Assembly: GCA_036454645.1 (NCBI GenBank)
Contig: JAZHSQ010000009.1
Location: forward strand, 1-59,887
Source: Olsenella_K sp036454645
GTDB taxonomy: Bacteria; Actinomycetota; Coriobacteriia; Coriobacteriales; Atopobiaceae
Direction: 5' to 3'
Length of the DNA: 59,887 nucleotides
Every line of letters begins with the position of its first letter. Within the stretch, counting starts at the first letter, position 1. Shown piece after piece: positions 17,631-23,506 of this stretch. The notes under the pieces were generated by a model. It made no database searches. It was not told the DNA's origin and worked only from the letters and a program-made list of their open reading frames with translations. The position numbers were made by a program, and so were the translations under genes.

Positions 17631-18050
17631 CTACTTGGGGCCGAAGACGGTCAGGAGCACGAAGACGAGGGCGACGAGGGCGATGCCCGCCAGGACGACC
17701 TTCTGCCCCAGCGGCATCCTGAGGTCGTCGTCGGGCTCCATGAGCCTGCGGCCGCGCTCGCGGCGCTCGGCGTCCCGGGCCATTGCGGCGGCCTCCTCGC
17801 GCGAGACCGGGCGCGGCTGGCGCCGCTGCGCGGCGGGGCCGTCCTGGGCGGCGGCGCGCCGCACGGTCCCGGACGCCTGCGGCGCGGCGTGGTCCCTCCC
17901 GCGCGCCTCGTCCCTCTCCGCGCGCAGCCGCTCGAGCTCCTCGTGGTCCCTCCGGTCGCGCTCCTCCTGCTCGCGGCGCCTCTTCTCGGCGCGCAGCTCC
18001 TCGAGCTCGGCCCTCTCCTCGTCGCTCAACGGCCTCGACTCCTCGGACAT
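17631..18050 (-). CDS. Small tail-anchored coiled-coil protein
   Basis: A 139-residue protein with no recognised family. Residues 8-52 are a highly charged helix (EERAELEELRAEKRRREQE and similar) likely to form a coiled coil, followed by an Arg/Gln-rich linker and a single C-terminal membrane helix at about 116-135 (VVLAGIALVALVFVLLTVF) ending in GPK. The topology suggests a cytosolic coiled coil tethered to the membrane. The ATG at 18050 has a good GGAGGGGAC site. It lies between the radical SAM gene and pncB on the same strand. Confidence 0.7.
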   Translation of the reverse strand: MSEESRPLSDEERAELEELRAEKRRREQEERDRRDHEELERLRAERDEARGRDHAAPQASGTVRRAAAQDGPAAQRRQPRPVSREEAAAMARDAERRERGRRLMEPDDDLRMPLGQKVVLAGIALVALVFVLLTVFGPK

Positions 18051-18087
18051 GTCCCCTCCTCCCCGGGCCTGCGCCCGGCATCGACTC

Positions 18088-19059
18088 CTACCCGCGCGCG
18101 TCCGCGCCGCCCCCGGCGAGCTCGGGGCCGCGCACGCCCGTGGCGTCGAAGGCGGGCACGAAGCTCTCGGAGACCGTGCCGCCCTGCTGCCACCACATCC
18201 GCTCGAAGCCGAGGTCGTCGGCGTGGTCGAGCACCAGCTCGTACTCCTCGTCCGTCACCGCGCGCGAGAGGTCCCCGCCCGCGCGCCTGCAGCGCTCGTT
18301 GGGGGTGTACTGGTTCATGACGGAGAGGTCCACCCCGTTGCCGCCAAGCTCCCACACCCGGTCGAGCACGGCGCAGGAGTCGTCTGCATGGCCGGGCAGC
18401 ACGAGGTGGCGCACGATGATCCCGCGCCGCATGGCCCCCGAGTCGTCGAGCTCCTCGCCACCCTTGGCCCTGAGCGAGGAGAGCATCTCCCCGAGGGCGG
18501 CGGAGGCGACCTCGGGGTAGTCCCGCGCCCGCGAGAGCTCGGCGGCGAGCTGCGGCGAGGCGTACTTGAAGTCCGTCAGCCAGACGTCGACGTAGGGCGC
18601 CATCGCGCGGACCACCTCGGGACGCTCGTAGCCCGACGTGTTGCACACGACGGGCAGCGCGAGGCCGGCCTCGCGGGCGAGCGCGAGCGCCTCCACCACG
18701 TGCGGCGCGAAGTGCAGGGGCGTCACCAGGTTGACGTTCAGCGCGCCCTGCGCCTGGAGCTCGAGCATCATGCGCGCGAGGCGCGACGTGCTCACCTCGA
18801 GCCCGAAGCCCTCCTGGGATATCTCGTGGTTCTGGCAGAAGACGCACCTCAGGGGGCAGCCCGAGAAGAAGATGGCGCCCGAGCCCGCCTCGCCGGAGAT
18901 GGGCGGCTCCTCCCAGAAGTGGAGGGCCGAGCGGGCGACGCGCAGCGTCGAGGTGGCGCCGCACGCGCCGGCCACCCCCTCCGAGCGCGCCGCGCCGCAG
19001 CGCCTCGGGCACAGCTCGCAGCGCTCGTAGGCGCCCCTGCTCAGATCCTGCACGTCCAT
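18088..19059 (-). CDS. PflX-like radical SAM protein (PFL-activase relative)
   Basis: A 323-residue radical SAM protein. The 4Fe-4S motif is FFSGCPLRCVFCQN (Cys-x3-Cys-x2-Cys), preceded by an extra Cys pair region CELCPRRCGAARS typical of COG1313/PflX proteins. Family segments NVNLVTPLHFAPHV, VCNTSGYE, VDVWLTDFKY and HLVLPGH are present. The family resembles pyruvate formate-lyase activases, but its substrate is unknown. The chosen ATG at 19059 lies 11 nt from GGGAG; a GTG two codons upstream at 19065 is nearer that site and also plausible. No glycyl-radical enzyme lies nearby. Confidence 0.85.
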   Translation of the reverse strand: MDVQDLSRGAYERCELCPRRCGAARSEGVAGACGATSTLRVARSALHFWEEPPISGEAGSGAIFFSGCPLRCVFCQNHEISQEGFGLEVSTSRLARMMLELQAQGALNVNLVTPLHFAPHVVEALALAREAGLALPVVCNTSGYERPEVVRAMAPYVDVWLTDFKYASPQLAAELSRARDYPEVASAALGEMLSSLRAKGGEELDDSGAMRRGIIVRHLVLPGHADDSCAVLDRVWELGGNGVDLSVMNQYTPNERCRRAGGDLSRAVTDEEYELVLDHADDLGFERMWWQQGGTVSESFVPAFDATGVRGPELAGGGADARG

Positions 19060-19107
19060 GGCCACGCCGGCTCCCTGCCGCCCGCGGCGTGCCGCGGGCC
19101 CCTTACG

Positions 19108-19138
19108 AAAAAGGGCCCGGATGCCATCACCCGAGCCC
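19108..19138 (-). terminator. Terminator of the tRNA-Ala transcript
   Basis: GGGCTCGG / CCGGGCCC stem followed on the minus strand by five U residues, 11 nt after the encoded CCA of tRNA-Ala. It separates the tRNA unit from the radical SAM gene. Confidence 0.85.
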
Positions 19139-19148
19139 CTCGAATTCA

Positions 19149-19224
19149 TGGTGGAGATGAAGGGATTCGAACCCTCGGCCTCTGCCTTGCGAAGGCAGCG
19201 CTCTCCCAGCTGAGCTACATCCCC
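19149..19224 (-). tRNA. tRNA-Ala (anticodon CGC)
   Basis: A complete 76-nt cloverleaf with encoded CCA. The acceptor GGGGATG pairs with CATCTCC (one G-U). The D arm is GCTCAGCTGGGAGAGC, and the anticodon arm CTGCC-TTCGCAA-GGCAG has anticodon CGC (reads GCG). The T arm contains GGTTCGAAT. Discriminator is A. Confidence 0.97.
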
Positions 19225-19266
19225 GTGCTTTCGCGCAAGGAGTATTCTTGCAATTCTCGGCGCTCC

Positions 19267-19272
19267 TGTCAA
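19267..19272 (-). promoter_or_regulatory. -35 box (TTGACA) for tRNA-Ala
   Basis: A perfect TTGACA on the minus strand, 43 nt upstream of the tRNA-Ala 5' end, with AATACT-like -10 candidates 18-20 nt downstream of it. It is likely the tRNA promoter. Confidence 0.55.
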
Positions 19273-19336
19273 CCACGAGCACAAAAAGGTTTTGGACGCC
19301 CCGGTGCCCCAGGGCGCGGCGGGCCTCGCCGACGAG

Positions 19337-19505
19337 AAAAGCCGCCCCCCTGCAGTTGCGATAATGAACCCACCTATCCACAGGTGGGTGCCCTCGACGT
19401 CTGTTCCAGCTTCCTCAACAAGGAAGGATACCTGTACTGAGCACGAGATATGGGCTCCCAAGTAACGCTTGTCGGTTCACCCAGTTTGCCCCGCAGGGGG
19501 ACGGC
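19337..19505 (-). ncRNA. ssrS: Probable 6S-type regulatory RNA
   Basis: On the minus strand, GCCGTCCCCCTGC (19505-19493) pairs without interruption with GCAGGGGGGCGGC (19353-19341): 13 bp including one G-U, which would be a C-A mismatch on the plus strand. Four U residues follow, so the closing stem doubles as terminator. A TATATT -10 box at 19517-19512 predicts a start at about 19505, exactly the 5' base of that stem. Inside lie a terminal hairpin CTTCCT-TGTTG-AGGAAG and, in the 3' half, an 8-bp hairpin ACCCACCT / AGGTGGGT that competes with a TGAACC/GGTTCA pairing across the centre. Length (169 nt), closing stem and a 3'-side hairpin beside the central region are 6S RNA traits. The RNA gene is well supported; the 6S identity is an inference. 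Confidence 0.58.
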
Positions 19506-19511
19506 ACCTCT

Positions 19512-19517
19512 AATATA
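19512..19517 (-). promoter_or_regulatory. -10 box (TATATT) for the 6S-like RNA
   Basis: TATATT on the minus strand, 7 nt before the predicted RNA start at 19505. A weak CTGTTA -35 candidate lies at 19540-19535 with a 17-nt spacer. It is nearly back-to-back with the rightward promoter at 19543-19570. Confidence 0.55.
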
Positions 19518-19542
19518 GGTGCTCTCGCCCCCGATAACAGAC

Positions 19543-19570
19543 TTGACTTCTCGTGGATGTTCGAAAGAAT
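19543..19570 (+). promoter_or_regulatory. Promoter candidate for the WecA/TagO-like gene
   Basis: TTGACT (19543-19548), a 16-nt spacer and AAGAAT (19565-19570). It would give a leader of about 110 nt before the ATG at 19688. The -35 matches 5 of 6 consensus positions, the -10 4 of 6. Confidence 0.5.
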
Positions 19571-19687
19571 GAAATGAGTGCGGTTTTCGCCCCTAGCTGC
19601 GCCGTTCACGACCCTTCACCGCGGTGGTCTTGCATACTCTTTCTAGAAGAGCTTGCCAGGGGTCCTGACGGTCAGGAGGGTGGACAG

Positions 19688-20875
19688 ATGCTGAGGTGGT
19701 GGCTCCCCTTCGTGGCGGTCTTCGCGGCGTCCTTCCTGGTGACGCTCGCCACGACGCCCGTGGCTCGCCGCATCGCCTGGAGGCTCCGCGCGGTGGACTA
19801 CCCCGCCGCCCGCCGCGTCAACAAGCGCCCCGTGCCCCGCATGGGCGGCATCGCGGTCATCTGCGGGCTCGTGGCCGGGGAGCTCGTGCAGGCCCTCGGC
19901 GTGACCTACCTCGGGTGGCCCCGCGTCTTCGTCCCCTCCGCCAGGCAGACGGTCAACTACTGGCTCCTCTTCCTCTCCTTCCTCGTGATCTTCGTGACGG
20001 GCCTCGTGGACGACAAGTTCACCCTCACCCCGAGGCAGAAGCTCCTGGGCCAGGTCGTGGCCTCCGTGATCGCCGTCGCGAGCGGCCTCGCGATCGACGA
20101 GATCGTGAACCCCCTGCAGAACTCCGTCATCCACCTGGGAATCGCGGCGATGCCCATCACGGTGGTCTTCCTCGTCGCCTACACCAACATCTTCAACCTG
20201 ATAGACGGCCTTGACGGCCTCGCCTCGGGCATCGCGTGCATCGCGGGCCTCACGATGTGGATCGTCTCCACCATCTCCGGGCGCCTGGACGCGGCGGTCC
20301 TCGCCATCATGATCGCGGGCACCACGCTGGCGTTCCTGCGCTACAACTTCAACCCCGCCTCGATCTTCCTCGGGGACTCCGGGGCGCTGCTCATCGGCTT
20401 CGCGCTCGGCACCGTCTCGCTGCTCTCCGTGTCGAGGGTCGCCGGCCTCACCGCGATCATCATCCCGCTCGTCGTGGCGGGCATCCCCATCATCGACACC
20501 TTCTCCGCGATCGTGCGCCGCGGGCGCGCGCACGTCTCCATCGGCCACGCGGACAAGGGCCACATCCACCACCGCCTCATGAGCGTCGGCCTCGGGCAGC
20601 GCCAGACCGCCCTCGTCATCTACGCGTGGACGGCAGCCCTCTGCGTGGGCTCCGTGGTCATGACGCAGGTCGAGGTCTTCCCCCGCGTCTGCATCTTCGT
20701 CGCGCTCGTCGTGGCCTCCGGCGTCTTCGCGAGCCGCCTGAGGCTCTTCCGCCCCGTCCTCCTGCACCACCGCGACCCCAAGACGGGCGAGGACGAGCTC
20801 GTGTGCCCCCAGGACCCCGCCTTCGAGCAGGAGCGCGAGAAGTTCGACGAGCAGCACCACACGCTCGGCGAGTAG
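19688..20875 (+). CDS. Undecaprenyl-phosphate N-acetylhexosamine-1-phosphate transferase (WecA/TagO family)
   Basis: A 395-residue polytopic membrane enzyme of the MraY/WecA family, which moves a sugar-1-phosphate from a UDP-sugar onto undecaprenyl phosphate to start wall teichoic acid, O-antigen-like or other envelope glycan synthesis. Hallmarks are RRVNKRPVPRMGG near the N-terminus, the Asp-rich NIFNLIDGLDGLASG, FLGDSGALLIGF and the HIHHRL motif typical of WecA/TagO rather than MraY. The ATG at 19688 has AGGAGG 8 nt upstream; the longer frame from 19553 has no such site. It is monocistronic here. The exact glycan cannot be read from sequence. Confidence 0.92.
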   Translation: MLRWWLPFVAVFAASFLVTLATTPVARRIAWRLRAVDYPAARRVNKRPVPRMGGIAVICGLVAGELVQALGVTYLGWPRVFVPSARQTVNYWLLFLSFLVIFVTGLVDDKFTLTPRQKLLGQVVASVIAVASGLAIDEIVNPLQNSVIHLGIAAMPITVVFLVAYTNIFNLIDGLDGLASGIACIAGLTMWIVSTISGRLDAAVLAIMIAGTTLAFLRYNFNPASIFLGDSGALLIGFALGTVSLLSVSRVAGLTAIIIPLVVAGIPIIDTFSAIVRRGRAHVSIGHADKGHIHHRLMSVGLGQRQTALVIYAWTAALCVGSVVMTQVEVFPRVCIFVALVVASGVFASRLRLFRPVLLHHRDPKTGEDELVCPQDPAFEQEREKFDEQHHTLGE

Positions 20876-21160
20876 GCCCCGCGGGGATCCTCCGCGGGAG
20901 GCCCTGGGCGGCGGGTCCTTCTCCCTTGTTCGCCGGGGGCTCCTCTCACAGGGACGGGCCCCTTCACCTGGCCGGTCCCCGCTCCCAGGGGAGGGCCCTT
21001 CTCGCGGGCCCCTCTCCACCGTAGGACCCCCTGGCAGGCGAGGCGCACGAAGGGAGGGGCACCCGCCTGCGCGGATGCCCCTCCCCCATGATGCCCTTGC
21101 TGTCCGGCGCCTGTGCCCTGCCAGCCTCGTGCCGGCTCGGGCCCAGGCCGTCCGCCTTGC
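20876..21160. other. Gene-free spacer between convergent wecA-like gene and rplT
   Basis: 285 bp of GC-rich sequence with several imperfect inverted GGGCCC/GGGGCC blocks and one strong hairpin at 21052-21085. No start codon with a ribosome site, no tRNA and no repeat family were recognised. Confidence 0.5.
21052..21085 (-). terminator. Hairpin terminator of the infC-rpmI-rplT operon
   Basis: Arms GGGAGGGGCA and TGCCCCTCCC (10 bp) plus an inner CCGC/GCGG stem. The single non-Watson-Crick pair is U-G on the minus strand and C-A on the plus, favouring minus-strand RNA. It is followed by TTCGTG, so the U-tract is weak. Confidence 0.6.
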
Positions 21161-21526
21161 CTACTGCGCGGCCTCGATGGCCTTCTTGGCGACCTCGGCG
21201 AGGGCGGCGAAGCCCTCGGCGTCCTCGTAGGCGACCTGGGCGAGGACCTTGCGGTCCAGCTCGACGCCGGCGAGCTTCAGGCCGTGCATGAACTGGCTGT
21301 AGGACAGGCCGTTCACGCGGGCCGCGGCGTTGATGCGTTGGATCCAGAGCGAGCGGATGTCGCGCTTCTTGTTGCGGCGGTCACGGTACTGGTACTGCAG
21401 CGAGTGCTGGGACTGCTCCTTCATCCCGCGGAAGGTGCGAGAGCTGGTGCCGTAGTAGCCCTTGGTACGCTCGACGAGGGTCTGACGCTTCTTGCGACCG
21501 GCGACTGCGCGCTTAACACGTGCCAT
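21161..21526 (-). CDS. rplT: 50S ribosomal protein L20
   Basis: A 121-residue L20. The family N-terminus MARVKRAVAGRKKRQTLVE and the conserved RDRRNKKRDIRSLWIQRINAA core are present at the usual length. It is the last gene of infC-rpmI-rplT. An AAGGAG site precedes the ATG. Confidence 0.98.
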   Translation of the reverse strand: MARVKRAVAGRKKRQTLVERTKGYYGTSSRTFRGMKEQSQHSLQYQYRDRRNKKRDIRSLWIQRINAAARVNGLSYSQFMHGLKLAGVELDRKVLAQVAYEDAEGFAALAEVAKKAIEAAQ

Positions 21527-21572
21527 ATCTGATCAACTCCTTGAGAATGCTTCTGAACTGACGCGTGTGCGC

Positions 21573-21767
21573 CTACTTGCCCATGCGCTGGCTGACGACC
21601 TTGACGTCACCCTTGCCCAGCGCGGCCTCCTTGCGGAAGTTGCGGATGCGCTTCTGGGACTTCTTGGTCAGGATGTGGCTCTTGAAGGCCTTGGCACGCA
21701 TGATCTTGCCGGTGCCGGTGCGGCGGAAACGCTTGGCCGAACCCTTATGAGTCTTCATCTTGGGCAT
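21573..21767 (-). CDS. rpmI: 50S ribosomal protein L35
   Basis: A 64-residue, very basic L35 starting MPKMKTHKGSAKRFRRTGTG, with SHILTKKSQKRIRNFRKE in the middle, both family hallmarks. It starts 2 nt after the infC stop, and AGGAGAA lies inside the end of infC, so translation is coupled. Confidence 0.98.
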   Translation of the reverse strand: MPKMKTHKGSAKRFRRTGTGKIMRAKAFKSHILTKKSQKRIRNFRKEAALGKGDVKVVSQRMGK

Positions 21768-21769
21768 GA

Positions 21770-22342
21770 CTAGTTCTCCTTCTCGTCATCGTGGGACGCG
21801 TCGTCATCCGGGAGCTTGTCGAAAGCACCCTTGATGGGGGCGACGAGCATGTGCATATTGCGGCCTTCCATCTTAGGCTGCTGCTCGACGGTGGCGTAGG
21901 GCTTGAGGTCCTCCGCCAGGCGCTCGAGCACGTTGAGGCCCTGCTCGGGATGAGCCATCTCACGACCGCGGAACATAATCGTGATCTTGACGCGGGCACC
22001 CTTCTTGAGGAACCGCATGACGTGGTTCTTCTTGGTGTCGTAGTCGCCCACGTCGATCTTGGGCCTGAACTTCATCTCCTTGACCTCGACCTTGACCTGC
22101 TTCTTGCGCGCGGCCTTGGCCTTGCGGTCCTGCTCGTACTTGTACTTGCGGTAGTCCATGACCTTGCAGACGGGAGGCTCCGCGTTGGGGGCGATCTCGA
22201 CCAGGTCCATGTGCTGCTCGCTGGCGATGCGCATCGCGTCACGGACGCCGAACAGGCCGAGCTGGGAGCCGTCGACGCCGATCAGGCGGCACGTACGAGC
22301 TGTGATCTCCCCGTTGACGCGGGGGCCGTCGTTCTTGGCTAT
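21770..22342 (-). CDS. infC: Translation initiation factor IF-3, apparent AUA start
   Basis: IF-3 of about 190 residues. The N-domain begins NDGPRVNGEITARTCRLIGVD (quoted in part) and the C-domain contains KEMKFRPKIDVGDYDTKKN, both diagnostic. Between the attenuator and the N-domain there is no in-frame ATG, GTG or TTG; the codon at the family start position is ATA (22342-22340), preceded at 9 nt by AAGGGAAGG. E. coli infC starts with AUU, which lets IF-3 repress its own synthesis; an AUA start would do the same. Residues after IF-3's core form an acidic tail (DDDASHDDEKEN). The nearest canonical upstream ATG would place coding sequence across the terminator. Confidence 0.93.
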   Translation of the reverse strand: MAKNDGPRVNGEITARTCRLIGVDGSQLGLFGVRDAMRIASEQHMDLVEIAPNAEPPVCKVMDYRKYKYEQDRKAKAARKKQVKVEVKEMKFRPKIDVGDYDTKKNHVMRFLKKGARVKITIMFRGREMAHPEQGLNVLERLAEDLKPYATVEQQPKMEGRNMHMLVAPIKGAFDKLPDDDASHDDEKEN

Positions 22343-22384
22343 TGTCTTGCACCTTCCCTTCTTCGCGGCTGCTTCGCCGCATAG

Positions 22385-22411
22385 AAAACCCGAGCCGCAG
22401 CTGGGCCCGGG
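22385..22411 (-). terminator. Attenuator terminator in the infC leader
   Basis: CCCGGGCC / GGCTCGGG stem (8 bp, one G-U), 7-nt loop, then UUUU on the minus strand. It lies about 43 nt upstream of the infC start and about 110 nt into the leader, with a nearby CCCC-TTCG-GGGG hairpin. This is a classic transcription attenuator position; in Firmicutes infC operons are controlled this way by L20, but no L20 site was recognised here. Confidence 0.75.
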
Positions 22412-22525
22412 TAGACAGAGCAACCCCGAAGGGGGCGCGCATACGTTGTCTGACCAGGCGGCAGCCGGAGCGCCACGTAGGTGGGGACCTAAGCGCGGTC
22501 CCACTTCGCAATCACACGTCTTTAG

Positions 22526-22554
22526 ATGATATGCCATCCTCGCCCGTCGCGCAA
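22526..22554 (-). promoter_or_regulatory. Promoter of the infC operon
   Basis: TTGCGC (22554-22549), a 17-nt spacer and TATCAT (22531-22526) on the minus strand. It predicts a start near 22519 and a leader of roughly 175 nt before infC. Confidence 0.65.
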
Positions 22555-22657
22555 GCGTGAAGCACGCGTCCGTAGCGGGCGGCCGCCGACTCCACAGGTC
22601 GGCCACAGTCGGCGCCGCGACCTTCGACTCGCCGGCCGCCGCGACCGCCAAGAAGAA

Positions 22658-22684
22658 GCGCCCCGCCTGCCTGAGGCGGGGCGC
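22658..22684 (-). terminator. Terminator of tRNA-Leu
   Basis: A perfect 11-bp stem (GCGCCCCGCCT / AGGCGGGGCGC) followed by TTCTTCTT on the minus strand, 9 nt after the tRNA 3' end. Confidence 0.88.
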
Positions 22685-22693
22685 AGGGCCCTC

Positions 22694-22779
22694 TGGTACC
22701 GGCGGTGGGGGTCGAACCCACACGTCCTTGCGGACAGCAGATTTTGAGTCTGCCGCGTCTGCCATTCCGCCACGCCGGC
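22694..22779 (-). tRNA. tRNA-Leu (anticodon CAA)
   Basis: An 86-nt class II tRNA with encoded CCA. The acceptor GCCGGCG pairs with CGCCGGT (one G-U). The anticodon arm GCAGA-CTCAAAA-TCTGC gives anticodon CAA (reads TTG). A long variable arm TGTCCGCAAGGACG and the T arm GTGGGTTCGACCCCCAC are present. Confidence 0.97.
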
Positions 22780-22849
22780 GCTCGTCGCATCACTATATCA
22801 GAAGAGGAACACCCTCGACGCACGACGTGCGCTCGGCCGGCCGGCGGCG

Positions 22850-23506
22850 CTAGCCCCGCCGCCCCCTGAGGAAGGGGTTGGCGGTGAGCTCGCGGTCCAT
22901 GGAGGTGAGGTCGCCGTGGCCGCAGCACAGCATGGTCTCGGGCGGGATCTCCTCCTTGAGGCGCGCGAGCGTCCTCGTGAGGGCGGCGGCGTCGCCGCCC
23001 TTGAGGTCCGTGCGGCCGGCGCTGCCCGCGAAGATCGTGTCGCCCACGAAGGCGATGCCCTCGCCGAGGAGGACGATGCCCCCGGGCGTGTGACCCGGCG
23101 CCTCGAGCACGCGGAAGCGCGCCCGTCCCACCTCGACGACGTCGCCCTCGGCGAGCAGCCGGTCGGGCGCCGGGGCGTCGGTGTCGGCGAACTGCGACTC
23201 CACGCTCGCGTGCTCTGCCAGCTCCGCGTCGGCCTCGCTCATGGCGAAGGGCGCGCCGGTCCTCTCCTTCAGGGCCGCCACGCCGCTCACGTGGTCGCCG
23301 TGGCCGTGCGTGGCCACGATGACGGCCACGTGCACGTCCTCGAGGCGCTCGGCTATCTCGGCACCGGCGTCGCCGGGGTCCACGACCATGCACTCGCCGT
23401 CCGAGACGTACGCGTAGCAGTTGGTGTTGATGGGCCCCACCACGAACTGGCGGAGCTCCCCGGCCACGCGTCCGCCCTCCTGCGCCAGGCCGCTCTCCTC
23501 TGCCAT
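22850..23506 (-). CDS. MBL-fold metallo-hydrolase (glyoxalase II-like)
   Basis: A 218-residue metallo-beta-lactamase-fold hydrolase. The metal motif is THGHGDHVSG (HxHxDH), with further ligands in APGHTPGG, FVGDTIFAGSAGRTD and the terminal CGHGD. This is the compact glyoxalase-II-like group found in many anaerobes; true substrates are mostly unknown (thioesters such as S-lactoylglutathione are the family model). It starts immediately after the relA stop with GAGGAGG as ribosome site, so it belongs to the secD-secF-recJ-relA operon. The same recJ-relA-MBL order in one unit hints at coordinated expression, not a shared pathway. Confidence 0.88.
   Translation of the reverse strand: MAEESGLAQEGGRVAGELRQFVVGPINTNCYAYVSDGECMVVDPGDAGAEIAERLEDVHVAVIVATHGHGDHVSGVAALKERTGAPFAMSEADAELAEHASVESQFADTDAPAPDRLLAEGDVVEVGRARFRVLEAPGHTPGGIVLLGEGIAFVGDTIFAGSAGRTDLKGGDAAALTRTLARLKEEIPPETMLCCGHGDLTSMDRELTANPFLRGRRG

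Noticed and set aside
19305..19336. Alternative plus-strand reading of the structured RNA region
   Set aside because: On the plus strand the closing stem has a C-A mismatch and is not followed by a U-tract, and no suitable promoter was found; the minus strand fits better.
22343..22765. Upstream extension of infC to canonical start codons
   Set aside because: It would run through the leader terminator and, further up, into tRNA-Leu; IF-3 homology starts only after the ATA codon.
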